DNA from: J027 sp034437655
GTDB taxonomy: Bacteria; Chloroflexota; Anaerolineae; Aggregatilineales; J027
Direction: 5' to 3'
Assembly (NCBI GenBank): GCA_034437655.1
Contig: DAOTTU010000085.1
Location: 1 to 64,000, forward strand
DNA: 64,000 nt
A program made the translations under genes and the position numbers. Every line of letters starts with the position of its first letter. Position 1 is the stretch's first letter. The notes below the pieces were generated by a model that was given only the letters and a program-made list of their open reading frames with translations, did not search any database and was not told the DNA's origin. Positions 8,679 through 17,683 of the stretch are shown piece after piece.

Positions 8679-9713
8679 ATGACCACACATCAACAACTTT
8701 CCGATCTAACGCCACAACAACGCTGGCAACGCTTTCGAGATGAGCGTTTGCCGCAGCTATCACGCCGCCAGAGGTGGTTACTAATTAGCGCTACTTCCAT
8801 CAGTATTGTACTCTTTGTAGTACTCGCCTTGCCATTTCTGTTACCGCTTGGTGGTCCGGAAGCTGTTCCTGTCAGTCAATTGAGTGACAGGAACGGCGTA
8901 TTTGTTACGTTGAAAGATGTTGACCTGTATTATCAACATGCTTCGGCATCCGGTGAAGCCGTGATTCTAATTCACGGGCAGGCCGGCTCGACGTTGACAT
9001 GGCAGGATACGCTGTCAGCTTTGAGCGCCGCTGGTTATGACACTTATGTACTTGATTTGCCGGGCTATGGACTATCCGAAAAAGGGTTACAGCTCGATTT
9101 CAGCCACCCCCATGCTGCTGACCTGGTTTATGCCTTCATGGATGCACAAAATATTGCACAGGCTCATCTCGTGGGGCACGCTTATGGCGCGAACATTGCT
9201 GCATATGTTGCTCAGGCACACCCCCAGCGCGTCGCATCGCTTACATTGGTTGCACCGACCCTTATCACATGGGAGCCCCCTCAAGTTCCAGAATCCGTGC
9301 TGAACCTATTTTTTGTCGAACGCTGGATTCGTGTTGGTGTGCGCCTGGTTAGTCCTGCCGCCGTTGGCGAACAGTTACGAAGCGCCACCAAAGTTGATGA
9401 TGTCGTTGATTCCCAGCTTATTGACGACTACGCACGCCTGATGCAAACTGAAGACTGGGCATTCACCGCCATTGGCGTTATCCGTGATAGCCACCTCAAT
9501 CAACTCCCAGCCCCGCTAGAAACAATCATGCAACCCACCTTACTCATCTGGGGCACTGAAGATGGTTGGGCTCCTCCCGACGCCGCAGATGGTATACTGA
9601 ACGAGATTAATGATGCACAACTACAGCAGATTCCGGGAGTTGGTCACCTTCCCATGCATGAATCTGTGCAAGAATTTAACACAATTCTTATTAACTTTCT
9701 TGATAATGAATAG
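8679..9713 (+). CDS. Membrane-anchored alpha/beta-hydrolase-fold protein lacking the nucleophile Ser
   Basis: 344 residues with one N-terminal transmembrane anchor (about residues 34-57), then an alpha/beta-hydrolase domain. The oxyanion region is LIHGQAGS. The acid-bearing loop reads WGTEDGWAPP and the histidine loop GVGHLPMH, so catalytic Asp and His appear present. The nucleophile elbow, normally GxSxG, reads GHAYG, with Ala168 (codon GCT at 9180-9182) where Ser would be. The protein may therefore be non-hydrolytic, for example a binding protein or an HNL/lyase-like variant, unless a sequencing error is involved. Peroxiredoxin follows 41 bases downstream. Confidence 0.85.
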   Translation: MTTHQQLSDLTPQQRWQRFRDERLPQLSRRQRWLLISATSISIVLFVVLALPFLLPLGGPEAVPVSQLSDRNGVFVTLKDVDLYYQHASASGEAVILIHGQAGSTLTWQDTLSALSAAGYDTYVLDLPGYGLSEKGLQLDFSHPHAADLVYAFMDAQNIAQAHLVGHAYGANIAAYVAQAHPQRVASLTLVAPTLITWEPPQVPESVLNLFFVERWIRVGVRLVSPAAVGEQLRSATKVDDVVDSQLIDDYARLMQTEDWAFTAIGVIRDSHLNQLPAPLETIMQPTLLIWGTEDGWAPPDAADGILNEINDAQLQQIPGVGHLPMHESVQEFNTILINFLDNE

Positions 9714-9754
9714 TGATGACAAGTGAATCGCTAACCTAAAGGATAGTTGCCAGA

Positions 9755-10222
9755 ATGCCGGCAATCGAAGTAGGACAGGATGCACCGGATTTCAGCGCCA
9801 CTACCAACAGCGGGCGCGAAGTAAAACTCTCAGACTTTAAAGGCCAGAAAAATGTCGTACTCGTTATGTATCCCGGTGATGAAACCGCAAGTTGCACACG
9901 TCAACTCTGCGCTTTTCGTGACGACTTCCCACGCTTTCAGAACACCGATACAGAGGTATTTGGCGTCAACCCGGCTGACGCTGAAAGCCACCAGCGCTTT
10001 ATTGACAAGAATGGCTTTCCTTTTGACCTGATCGTTGACGAAAATCGTCAAATTGCACAGTCGTATGATTCAGTTATGTTAATGGGATTCGTTGTGAAAC
10101 GAACGGTGATCGCTATTGACAAAGAAGGTAAAATTGCTTTTTTCAAACGCGGTTACCCCACTAACGACGAGATAATTACAGCGCTTGAACAGGCTAATGC
10201 TGCTGATCGGTCTACGGCTTGA
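9755..10222 (+). CDS. Peroxiredoxin (BCP/AhpC-TSA family)
   Basis: Thiol peroxidase of 155 residues that would reduce hydrogen peroxide and organic hydroperoxides. The active-site segment is YPGDETASCTRQLC, with peroxidatic Cys47 in the PxxxTxxC motif. Cys52, five residues later, is in the place of the resolving Cys of alpha-type BCP proteins. The thioredoxin-fold start (VGQDAPDFSA) is typical. It has no signal peptide and is likely cytosolic. It lies 41 bases after the hydrolase-like gene and is convergent with the next gene. Confidence 0.93.
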   Translation: MPAIEVGQDAPDFSATTNSGREVKLSDFKGQKNVVLVMYPGDETASCTRQLCAFRDDFPRFQNTDTEVFGVNPADAESHQRFIDKNGFPFDLIVDENRQIAQSYDSVMLMGFVVKRTVIAIDKEGKIAFFKRGYPTNDEIITALEQANAADRSTA

Positions 10223-10236
10223 TAAAGGTAGTATGC

Positions 10237-10710
10237 TCAGGGAATTTCATCGTTTTCAGACGGGCCCATCAGCGCAAAAACCAGGACACCAACTGACGCA
10301 ATCACAAAGCCTATCACCATCCCGGCAGCCTGCCATTCCCCCACCTGCGGCAGGTTGCTTTCGTCATTTGGAGAATGGGTACCATAACCAAGCAAATCAG
10401 CCAGACCCGTTGCAGCGGTCATCAAAAGCCCCGTCAGGCTCAGCCGAATCGCGATATCCTGAGCCAGATTAGTTGTGATAAACGGGTAAAAGCTGATTTT
10501 TACAAAAATCAACGCACCGATAATCAATAGCGTTAGACCTGAGAGAATCACCATGATCTGTAGCAGCCCAATCCCTGACTGAACCGCTACGCCAGTAATT
10601 GAGGGGAACAACCCGATTAGTGTCAATACCAGCCCAAGCGACCCCACCAGAATCGTTAACTGTGCATAACGTTCGCGTTCTTCGCGTTGTGTACGATCAT
10701 CCAGATTCAC
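10237..10710 (-). CDS. Small four-helix membrane protein, unknown
   Basis: Unrecognised 157-residue protein. The N-terminal 15 residues are charged and are followed by four hydrophobic segments (about residues 17-38, 46-70, 83-106 and 128-150). A polar loop before the last helix (THSPNDESNLPQ) is probably extracytoplasmic. The start overlaps the dipeptidase stop by four bases (ATGA), so it is translated from the same transcript as the dsbA-like and dipeptidase genes. Function unknown. Confidence 0.7.
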   Translation of the reverse strand: MNLDDRTQREERERYAQLTILVGSLGLVLTLIGLFPSITGVAVQSGIGLLQIMVILSGLTLLIIGALIFVKISFYPFITTNLAQDIAIRLSLTGLLMTAATGLADLLGYGTHSPNDESNLPQVGEWQAAGMVIGFVIASVGVLVFALMGPSENDEIP

Positions 10711-11774
10711 GCTGGCAACGCCTTTCGCACAATGCGCAAAAAGTTCTGATGTGTAATCGCATCGATGTCTTGTGTAGAAAATCCACGCGCCCGCAAATGC
10801 TCAGTAACCAGTTGCAAATCTGCGATTGTGTCAAATGGTTCTGGTACTGCTTCAGCACCAAAGCCACCGTCCCAGTCAGTGCCAAACCCAACGTGGTTGG
10901 TACTGCCTACCACCTCACACACGTATTCAATCATGTTGACGTAATCATCAATGGTGCAGGCAGCTTTTTTGTCCCCACGTGACCAGTCCGGGCGCATAAA
11001 TAGATTAAAGGGTACCAAACCGACCACCCCGTCACGTTCAGCGATCAATCGGATGATGTCGTCTGGAATAAGGCGTTGGCTGTCACGAAAATGACGCGGA
11101 TTGCTATGGCTAGCGATGACTGGGCCTTCGTAGGTTTCCAGGGCCTGGAAACATGCCTCGTCAGCCATATGTGAGAGATCAAGGATCATATTGAGTGTTT
11201 GCATGTGTTCAAGCAATGCAACCCCAGGGTCTGTCAGTGGGCCCGGACGCCCTGTACCGCCAGAGTAGCGCGTCTGTGACCACGCGAGCCCTACACTTCG
11301 CAACCCGCGTTCATGCCACGCATAAACCTGTTCTGGCTCAACAATTGGATCAGCCCCCTCCATTGCGATGAGAATACCAAGTTCGCGCTTGTCTTCTTCA
11401 TCATGTCCATAAGCACTCACGATGTGTTCGAGGTCAGGCTGTGCATAAAGCATCCGAATGCGCGATTCGCGCTGGTTGAGCTTTTCATAGTAACCGAGCT
11501 GGTTCATGGCATGATTATATGCTTCTTCAGGGGTTTCATAGGTGATAGTTCCTGCAAAAGGCGACCACGCCGGGTCAACATACAGTGTGCCAAAAATGAC
11601 GCCCACCCGACCACGCAACGCATCTTCAAAACCGAGCATCGCAGTACCGCGATAGTCTGGTGTTGTCGCTTGCTGTGCCTCCCGATGTCGGGTTTCATGG
11701 GCCGAGCGCAGAAAATCACGGCCGTGTTCGAAATGGTTGTATGCGATGTCCTGATGGGCGTCAACGATAAACAT
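10707..11774 (-). CDS. Membrane dipeptidase (M19, renal dipeptidase family)
   Basis: Zinc-dependent peptidase of 355 residues that cleaves dipeptides, often with a D-residue at the C-terminal side. Metal-site motifs are present in order: DAHQDIA (HxD), IAMEGADP (bridging Glu), LDLSHMAD and ASHSNPRHF (His ligands), and GFGTDWDG (Asp). The start is taken as the ATG of MFIVDAHQD with GAGGA upstream. The open frame extends 17 codons further but would run into the preceding gene. There is no signal peptide, so it is likely cytoplasmic. It lies 4 bases after the dsbA-like gene. Confidence 0.92.
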   Translation of the reverse strand: MFIVDAHQDIAYNHFEHGRDFLRSAHETRHREAQQATTPDYRGTAMLGFEDALRGRVGVIFGTLYVDPAWSPFAGTITYETPEEAYNHAMNQLGYYEKLNQRESRIRMLYAQPDLEHIVSAYGHDEEDKRELGILIAMEGADPIVEPEQVYAWHERGLRSVGLAWSQTRYSGGTGRPGPLTDPGVALLEHMQTLNMILDLSHMADEACFQALETYEGPVIASHSNPRHFRDSQRLIPDDIIRLIAERDGVVGLVPFNLFMRPDWSRGDKKAACTIDDYVNMIEYVCEVVGSTNHVGFGTDWDGGFGAEAVPEPFDTIADLQLVTEHLRARGFSTQDIDAITHQNFLRIVRKALPA

Positions 11775-11778
11775 ACGA

Positions 11779-12513
11779 CTAGTTATCCTCGGCTTCGATA
11801 TTGTCAGCTTCGTCCTGTGCTTCAAGTGCAGTCAGCAGACTTTCAATTTCAGCAACAACGCGCGAGGGTGCTACTTCGTCTCGATTGACAAGTACCGTTG
11901 GCGTTCCTGTAAAGCCGCGATCCACAAAGTCCTGACGCGCCTGCGCAATTAAACCGTTTGCCCGATTAGAATTGATACAATCGGTAAACTCGTCAACATC
12001 CATACCCAGTTCATCCGCCGCAGACTCGGCGCGATCATTGGAGTACCCGACCAGACCCTGCCAGTGATACAACACAGCCGACATTTCAAAATACATGTCT
12101 TGTTCCATTGCGCACAACGACGCCCGCACCATCGCTGTCTCATCTTCACCCTGACGGTCGAAGGGAACTGCTACAAAGCGCACATCCCCGTCTGCAACAA
12201 ACGGGATTACATCCTCATCAATAGTCTCATGCCAGGTTTTGCAAGCTGGACAGGTATAGCTCGAAAAATCCTGAACCAGAATGGGGGCGTCAGGGTCGCC
12301 AAGCATGGGGTAGCCTTCGGCGGTTTGTGTCTGTTGAAGCCCCTCATATTTTGTTTCAACACCATCTGGAAGTTCTGCACCAGCCGGGCTCGTCAACAAA
12401 ACGATTGCAGCCACAATAACCACGGCAGCAACGGCTCCTCCTACGATCAGCAAAATGCGTTGCTGCTGTTGCTGTTTTGCTTTTGCAGCTTTGCTTCCTG
12501 CACGTTTCGACAT
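11779..12513 (-). CDS. Membrane-anchored DsbA-like thiol oxidoreductase
   Basis: 244 residues. A basic N-terminus (MSKRAGSKAAKAK) leads into one membrane helix (about residues 19-42), placing the rest outside the cytoplasm. The thioredoxin-fold domain has a redox CPAC motif (YTCPACKTWH), the inserted helical region, and the cis-Pro loop TGTPTVLV, as in DsbA and BdbD-type proteins. It probably introduces or shuffles disulfides in exported proteins. The ribosome binding site AAGGAG precedes the ATG. The tail is acidic. It is the first gene of the operon with the dipeptidase and membrane protein. No DsbB or VKOR partner is seen nearby. Confidence 0.9.
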   Translation of the reverse strand: MSKRAGSKAAKAKQQQQQRILLIVGGAVAAVVIVAAIVLLTSPAGAELPDGVETKYEGLQQTQTAEGYPMLGDPDAPILVQDFSSYTCPACKTWHETIDEDVIPFVADGDVRFVAVPFDRQGEDETAMVRASLCAMEQDMYFEMSAVLYHWQGLVGYSNDRAESAADELGMDVDEFTDCINSNRANGLIAQARQDFVDRGFTGTPTVLVNRDEVAPSRVVAEIESLLTALEAQDEADNIEAEDN

Positions 12514-12540
12514 GTTTTTTTCTCCTTGTTGTGCTACTTT

Positions 12541-12554
12541 GAGTAAAATTACTC
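12541..12554. repeat. Inverted repeat upstream of the dsbA-like gene
   Basis: GAGTAA and TTACTC flank a 2-base centre, 28 bases upstream of the dsbA-like start. The size and position suit an operator for a dimeric regulator, but no regulator is identified. The divergent gap 12514-12730 otherwise shows no clear sites. Confidence 0.35.
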
Positions 12555-12730
12555 ACGATGTTAATGAGTATCGGTCTATTTTGGTATACGATTATAGCGA
12601 AATTTGCAACGTTTCTCGACTCCGATACGTGCAACTTTCCGTACTGGAGATGCGTATCACCATTGTATGCACCCTATCGGCGTGCTACTATTCTTAGCAC
12701 GATAATCTTCAAGCTACGGGACATAAATTC

Positions 12731-14686
12731 TTGGACGATCATCCATCTCGCCCCGCTGATAGCACGAATGATACATCAACGCCAAACACGACTGCTCCCA
12801 ACACTACAGCCAGCAATGACCTATCCAATGCGCCAGCGGCAACAGCAGCAGCGACCGCTAAATCGCGCCAGGTCAGTCGCCGTGAGAGCAAAAAGCTAGC
12901 GCAGTATGCAGATTTACGTCGTCAACAATACGAAACACTGAATGCGCTACTTGAAACATTGACCACTGTTGATAACCTGGACAATCAACACCTCGAACGT
13001 CTTCGCGACGCCATTTTTCATGCCGACCATCCCTTCTTGCTGACGCTGGTTGGGCCTTTCAGTTCAGGTAAGTCCAGCGTGATTAATGCCCTGCTTGGTG
13101 AAAAAGCGTTGCAAGTCGGCCCGACGCCTACAACCGATCACGTCTCCATTTTGCGGCACGGTGAAAGCAGCCGCGAAAGCCGGACTGGTTCTACCACAAC
13201 CGTCTTCCACCCCTCCGAAGTGCTAGAGCGGCTGAGCCTGGTAGACACCCCCGGTCTGGAATCTGTGTTTGAGCAACACGACGAACTCACCCGCAAGTTT
13301 TTGCACCGTGCCGACATTCTGTGGCTGGTAATGATTGCGACACAGGTGCTTACCGCCAACGATTTGAAATTCATGCAATCGCTCAAAGCCTATGGCAAGC
13401 GGATGATGATCATTGTCAATCAGGTGGATGTGCTGGATGCCCCAGACCGCGAGACTATTCGCGCCTTTGTCGAAGAACAGGCCCGGCTTCACCTCGGCAT
13501 GAAACCCACCATCTGGCTGGTGTCTGCAAAGCAAGCCCTCACTGCATACGCAGGCAGTGTGCGCGACGAGATCGTCTGGGATGAAAGCGGCTTTGCTGAC
13601 CTGGAAGAATACCTCTTTGAAACGTTGGATGATGAACAACGTGTAATTCAGAAGCTAGAAACCCCGATGCAGGTCGCACGTAATGTCACAACAGCAGCGC
13701 TTGAATATGTCCGCGCTACGCAGTCTACCCTCAGCGACCATCGCAAAACGCTCGAAAACCTCAACGCCCAAATTGCAGCCTCTGAAAAAGATCGTCGCCG
13801 TATTGTCGCCAAACTGCAAGCTGATATTCACCATGAATGGGAAAAGGCAATTGAAGGCGGTGAAAACGCCGTTGATGATCTATTCCAGATTCAACGGGCG
13901 CTCGGTCAATCGCTAGGCGGTGCTTTTGAACTGGTCGGGCTGGGTGCCCTAATGCGCCGCTTCCGCCGACGCACACAGGCTGAAGAAGCGTTCATGCGCT
14001 ATGAAGTCCGTGAGACAATTCAGCGTGTGCCAGAAATCACCAATAAAATTGGCCCGGCGCTTGAAGGTCGTGACCAGGAAGAGGTCGATCAAATGGTTGA
14101 CTACACGCGCCAGCAGATGAAACGCCTGCCTGAGAACCTACAGAGCAAAATCATCGGCAACGTACGCTCACCCATGAGCTATGACCGAAAAGCACTCCGC
14201 ACTATTCGCGGCGACCTGGAAGATATCATCACCAAAGCGGGCACCTTTGAAACCAAAAACATCGACCGTGCGCTGCGTTCGGTTATGATCGCAATGTCTG
14301 TCTGGATGTTCATCACGGTTGTTTTGGCGTTGCTGGTCCTTACCGGGACAATTCTAGGTGCCAACAACAATGCATTGAATCTTATTCTGATCGTGGCGCT
14401 GTTCATCGTTGGGCTTGCATTGCTGCCGCTACGTGGAACATTCATTAAATACCGCTACCGACGCCGCCTGCAAGACCTCCGGCGTCAATATGAATCTAAA
14501 CTAGGACGCGCTGTTGAACAACAAATTGAATATGGTTCACAACTTCGTCAGGATGTTGCTGCACCCTTTACGCGGCTTATTTCGACGCAAATTGAGCAAA
14601 GCGATACGCTAAAGACCGACCTTGAACAGCATGAACAGCGCGTTATTGGCCTACAACATAAACTTTCCGGCTTGGTAAAGGACTGA
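12731..14686 (+). CDS. Bacterial dynamin-like GTPase 1
   Basis: Large membrane-associated GTPase of 651 residues, of the kind that remodels or repairs membranes. After a low-complexity Thr/Ala/Asn-rich N-terminus come the GTPase motifs: P-loop GPFSSGKS (residues 108-115), switch region, DTPGLES (G3) and NQVDVLD (G4). A long helical region follows, then two adjacent hydrophobic helices near residues 520-575 that would form the membrane paddle, then a C-terminal coiled coil. The start is a TTG with a weak ribosome binding site. No ATG lies between it and the GTPase domain. The next dynamin gene begins 2 bases after its stop. Confidence 0.9.
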   Translation: MDDHPSRPADSTNDTSTPNTTAPNTTASNDLSNAPAATAAATAKSRQVSRRESKKLAQYADLRRQQYETLNALLETLTTVDNLDNQHLERLRDAIFHADHPFLLTLVGPFSSGKSSVINALLGEKALQVGPTPTTDHVSILRHGESSRESRTGSTTTVFHPSEVLERLSLVDTPGLESVFEQHDELTRKFLHRADILWLVMIATQVLTANDLKFMQSLKAYGKRMMIIVNQVDVLDAPDRETIRAFVEEQARLHLGMKPTIWLVSAKQALTAYAGSVRDEIVWDESGFADLEEYLFETLDDEQRVIQKLETPMQVARNVTTAALEYVRATQSTLSDHRKTLENLNAQIAASEKDRRRIVAKLQADIHHEWEKAIEGGENAVDDLFQIQRALGQSLGGAFELVGLGALMRRFRRRTQAEEAFMRYEVRETIQRVPEITNKIGPALEGRDQEEVDQMVDYTRQQMKRLPENLQSKIIGNVRSPMSYDRKALRTIRGDLEDIITKAGTFETKNIDRALRSVMIAMSVWMFITVVLALLVLTGTILGANNNALNLILIVALFIVGLALLPLRGTFIKYRYRRRLQDLRRQYESKLGRAVEQQIEYGSQLRQDVAAPFTRLISTQIEQSDTLKTDLEQHEQRVIGLQHKLSGLVKD

Positions 14687-14688
14687 GT

Positions 14689-16497
14689 ATGACAAGCATC
14701 GTACTTGAAGGCCCAATTGCAGATATTCGTGAACGTGAAGTTCAACTTCTTTTTGACCTCGCTGAAGAAATCGCCAGGCAAGGTGATGAGGCGAAAGAAG
14801 ACCGCGACCGACTGAAACAAAACGCGGCTGATCTACGCGATATGTTCTTTCTCGTTGTGATCGTTGGCGAATTTAACGCCGGTAAATCGACCTTTGTGAA
14901 TGCCTTGCTCGGCGACCAGTTGCTACCAACGGGTATCACACCGACGACTGAGTATATTGAGCTTATCCGCCACGGCGATAAAAATACCCCCCCTGAAATC
15001 AAAGAGCATGATGCCGTGCGTGAATGGCAGCATCCCAATACCGGGACACCCGGCGTTGTCATTGTCGATACACCGGGGACGGGTTCTGTCTTTGCAAAGC
15101 ATGAGCGCATTGCCAAACGCTTCCTGAGCCGCAGTGATCTGGTTCTGTTTCTATTTTCGGCAAAGAAAGCCTTTGCACAAACCGAGAAATTGTACCTGGA
15201 ACTCGCTCGCAACTATGGCAAAAAGATCATTCTGGTCTTGAATCAGATGGACCTGCTAGACAAAGACGAACGCAGCGAGGTCGTCACCTTTGTCAAACAA
15301 CAGATGGCAGAGATGGTTGATATTGAGCCGCCCATCTTTCCGATTTCCGCAAAGAAAGCAACGCAGGCGAAGCGCCCTGGCGGGTTGTTTTCACGTGCCA
15401 GTGAAGACGAAAGCGGCATGTCTGACGTCAAAGCCTACTTGCAACAGATTTTTGAGCGTGTGCCACCTGCCAAGCAAAAGCTGATCTCGCAACTAGATTT
15501 TGCCGACAGCGTGATCACAAAATACCGCAGCAGCGCCGACGACTATATTCAGGTCACGGGTGCAGACAAAGCCTATGCCACCCAGCTTCGTGAGGAACTA
15601 GAAAGTCAAGCAAAGGGGCTTTCTGGTCGGCTAGATACCACGATGACTGAACTCAATCGGGTTTTTGACCAGCTTCGTGAGCGCGGCAAAACGTTTATTG
15701 CAGACAATCTGACGTTGGGCAAAGGCTTTCGTGCCCCGGACCGTGACGACATTCGGCGTAAATTCGAAGAAGAAGTCATCGGCAACGCAATTTCCAAAAT
15801 CAGCGACATCTCCGAAGACTATGTGAATGCTGTGGTAGACAGTAGCCGCCGCTACTGGCGCAATATTATCGAACGCCTCAATAAAATCCAGGCATTAATG
15901 GAACAGGAAATTGGTGCGCCCGACGCCAGAAGCTACGCCGCCCAACGGGATGCACTGCAAGACGCCATCGCAATTGCCGACGCTCAGCTCAAAACATACC
16001 ATGAAAACAACCTCGCCGAGAGCCTGCGCGATACTTTCGCCAACAACCTCTCACGCTTTACGACTAGCATCGTCGGTGTTATCGCCGGGATTGTTGCAGT
16101 CGCAGTTGGTGTCGCGGCTGCCGGGCCTGTTACTGCGACAGCCATTGGCGTCATTGGTGCATTGGTAGCCGGGCCGGTGCTGGTTGGGGGCGGTGCTGTT
16201 GGTGCGTTGCTCTATAGTCGCAAAATGCGACAGGATGCCTATCACCAGCTTGACGAACGTCTGGACACCCTCAGCAAGAGTTATCGTCAGGCCCTTGAAG
16301 ACATGACTGAACGTGAGCGCACACGGTTGCTGCAATACGGTGAAGAAATCCTGTCGCCTGTGTTTAGTCGGCTAGATGTTCTGGCTAACAGCTATCAGGA
16401 ACAGCGGGCCTCTCTGATTAAACTTGCAGACACCGCCCAACAACTACGCGCTGAACTCGACCGCATTCAGGTTCGGGTAGAAAGCCCACAGGCATAA
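14689..16497 (+). CDS. Bacterial dynamin-like GTPase 2
   Basis: Second dynamin-like GTPase, 602 residues, directly downstream of the first. Motifs are P-loop GEFNAGKS (60-67), DTPGTGS (G3) and NQMDLLD (G4). The helical stalk is followed by a strongly hydrophobic Gly/Ala/Val-rich hairpin at about residues 455-505, then a coiled-coil tail. Bacterial dynamins often occur as such adjacent, non-identical pairs that form hetero-oligomers (Campylobacter DLP1/DLP2, for example), so the two products probably act together at a membrane. A rho-independent terminator lies 38 bases downstream. Confidence 0.91.
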   Translation: MTSIVLEGPIADIREREVQLLFDLAEEIARQGDEAKEDRDRLKQNAADLRDMFFLVVIVGEFNAGKSTFVNALLGDQLLPTGITPTTEYIELIRHGDKNTPPEIKEHDAVREWQHPNTGTPGVVIVDTPGTGSVFAKHERIAKRFLSRSDLVLFLFSAKKAFAQTEKLYLELARNYGKKIILVLNQMDLLDKDERSEVVTFVKQQMAEMVDIEPPIFPISAKKATQAKRPGGLFSRASEDESGMSDVKAYLQQIFERVPPAKQKLISQLDFADSVITKYRSSADDYIQVTGADKAYATQLREELESQAKGLSGRLDTTMTELNRVFDQLRERGKTFIADNLTLGKGFRAPDRDDIRRKFEEEVIGNAISKISDISEDYVNAVVDSSRRYWRNIIERLNKIQALMEQEIGAPDARSYAAQRDALQDAIAIADAQLKTYHENNLAESLRDTFANNLSRFTTSIVGVIAGIVAVAVGVAAAGPVTATAIGVIGALVAGPVLVGGGAVGALLYSRKMRQDAYHQLDERLDTLSKSYRQALEDMTERERTRLLQYGEEILSPVFSRLDVLANSYQEQRASLIKLADTAQQLRAELDRIQVRVESPQA

Positions 16498-16534
16498 CGA
16501 AACACGCTTACAACATACGGCAATCAATTCGCGA

Positions 16535-16566
16535 AGCCTGTTCCCGATAGCGGGTTCGGGCTTTTT
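16535..16566 (+). terminator. Rho-independent terminator of the dynamin pair
   Basis: An AGCC...GGGCT outer stem and a CCCG/CGGG inner stem close on an ATAG loop, followed by five T residues. Confidence 0.8.
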
Positions 16567-16589
16567 GATTGCATGTCACCATGAAAGAC

Positions 16590-16618
16590 GAAACATATCA
16601 CTTCAGAAGCGGTATAAT
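16590..16618 (+). promoter_or_regulatory. Putative promoter of the CBS/UspA genes
   Basis: A perfect TATAAT box lies 46 bases before the CBS gene. The -35 region 17 bases upstream (GAAACA) is weak. Confidence 0.45.
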
Positions 16619-16664
16619 TTAACGCATAGTTAAAAGTAGAAGCGGTACAAGAAAGAGATCAATA

Positions 16665-17087
16665 ATGCATGTCAAAGACGTCATGTCAAGCAATCCTGTC
16701 ACCATACTGCCCACCGACACATTGCAGACTGCGCTCACCCGAATGGGCAAGAATTTTCGGCGTCTGCCTGTTGTAGACGAGCAAAGTCGCCTGGTCGGGA
16801 TTATTACAGACCGTGACTTACGCCTGGCGATGAATTCGCCGTATGTGCTGCGCGAACGCTGGCAAGATGACTTTCTGCTGAATGAGTTTCTGGTGGAAAA
16901 CTGCATGACGGCGCAGCCAGCATACACACATCCAGATGTTGAACTGACAACAGCTATTGACTTAATATTAAAAGGACGCTTTAGCGGTTTACCTGTTGTT
17001 GACGCTGAGCAGAAAGTGGTTGGTGTACTGACGGTCACGGACCTGCTGCGCGCGCTACAAAACCGCTTGTCAGCGACAAACACATAA
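16665..17087 (+). CDS. Tandem CBS-domain protein
   Basis: 140 residues made of a single pair of CBS domains (about 1-60 and 75-135), forming one Bateman module with no attached enzyme. The repeats are visible as FRRLPVVDEQSRLVGIITDRDL and FSGLPVVDAEQKVVGVLTVTDL. Such stand-alone proteins usually bind adenine nucleotides and regulate other proteins. The UspA gene lies 22 bases downstream, a common pairing in stress and energy-status responses. Confidence 0.93.
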   Translation: MHVKDVMSSNPVTILPTDTLQTALTRMGKNFRRLPVVDEQSRLVGIITDRDLRLAMNSPYVLRERWQDDFLLNEFLVENCMTAQPAYTHPDVELTTAIDLILKGRFSGLPVVDAEQKVVGVLTVTDLLRALQNRLSATNT

Positions 17088-17109
17088 CAAAATAAAAAGG
17101 AGGATGCAC

Positions 17110-17583
17110 ATGTACGAGAAGATTCTGGTCCCACTCGACGGCTCCGACTTTGCAGAAAAAGCCCTCGACCACGCGATTAAATTAGCCAACGCCTTCAACA
17201 GCGATCTCTTCCTTGTGCAGGTCGTCATGACACCTATCGCCGTCGCGGTGCCCTATGACATCAGCTACCAGTACAACGAAGAATTTCGCGAGACCGCCAT
17301 GAACGAAGCCTACAAATACCTCAACAGTATTTCGGCAAGACTTCATGACGATTTCGGAACACGGCTGCACACAAAAGTCATTGAAGGCAATGTTGTCGAA
17401 AGCCTGCTAGATTATAGCAACTTCCAGAGCATTGACCTGATCGTGATGGCCACGCATGGCCGCAGTGGATTCAGCCGCTGGGTGTTTGGTAGTGTTGCGG
17501 AGAGCATGTTGCGGGCTGCTGACTGTCCGATTTTCCTGGTGCGTGCAAAAACGGCTTCAAAATCTGAAAAACCCGATGCCTGA
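17110..17583 (+). CDS. Universal stress protein (UspA family)
   Basis: 157-residue UspA-fold protein. It has the N-terminal ILVPLDGSDFAEKAL segment and the nucleotide-binding ATHGRSGFSRWVFGSVAE motif (G-2x-G-9x-G-S), so it is of the ATP-binding type. The start is the ATG at 17110, because AAGGAGG ends only 6 bases before it. The alternative ATG two codons earlier would abut the ribosome binding site. It is coupled to the CBS protein and followed by a strong terminator. Confidence 0.95.
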   Translation: MYEKILVPLDGSDFAEKALDHAIKLANAFNSDLFLVQVVMTPIAVAVPYDISYQYNEEFRETAMNEAYKYLNSISARLHDDFGTRLHTKVIEGNVVESLLDYSNFQSIDLIVMATHGRSGFSRWVFGSVAESMLRAADCPIFLVRAKTASKSEKPDA

Positions 17584-17606
17584 TTCCGATCGCCTGCTTG
17601 TACATG

Positions 17607-17647
17607 AGCGCCCTATCTAACATAGCTTGTTGGATAAGGCGCTTTTT
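17607..17647 (+). terminator. Rho-independent terminator after uspA
   Basis: A 16-base near-perfect inverted repeat beginning AGCGCC and ending GGCGCT, with two mismatches and a short loop, is followed by TTTTT. Confidence 0.88.
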
Positions 17648-17683
17648 GTGTTTGGCACGCCAACGCACAGTGACACCCGTTCG

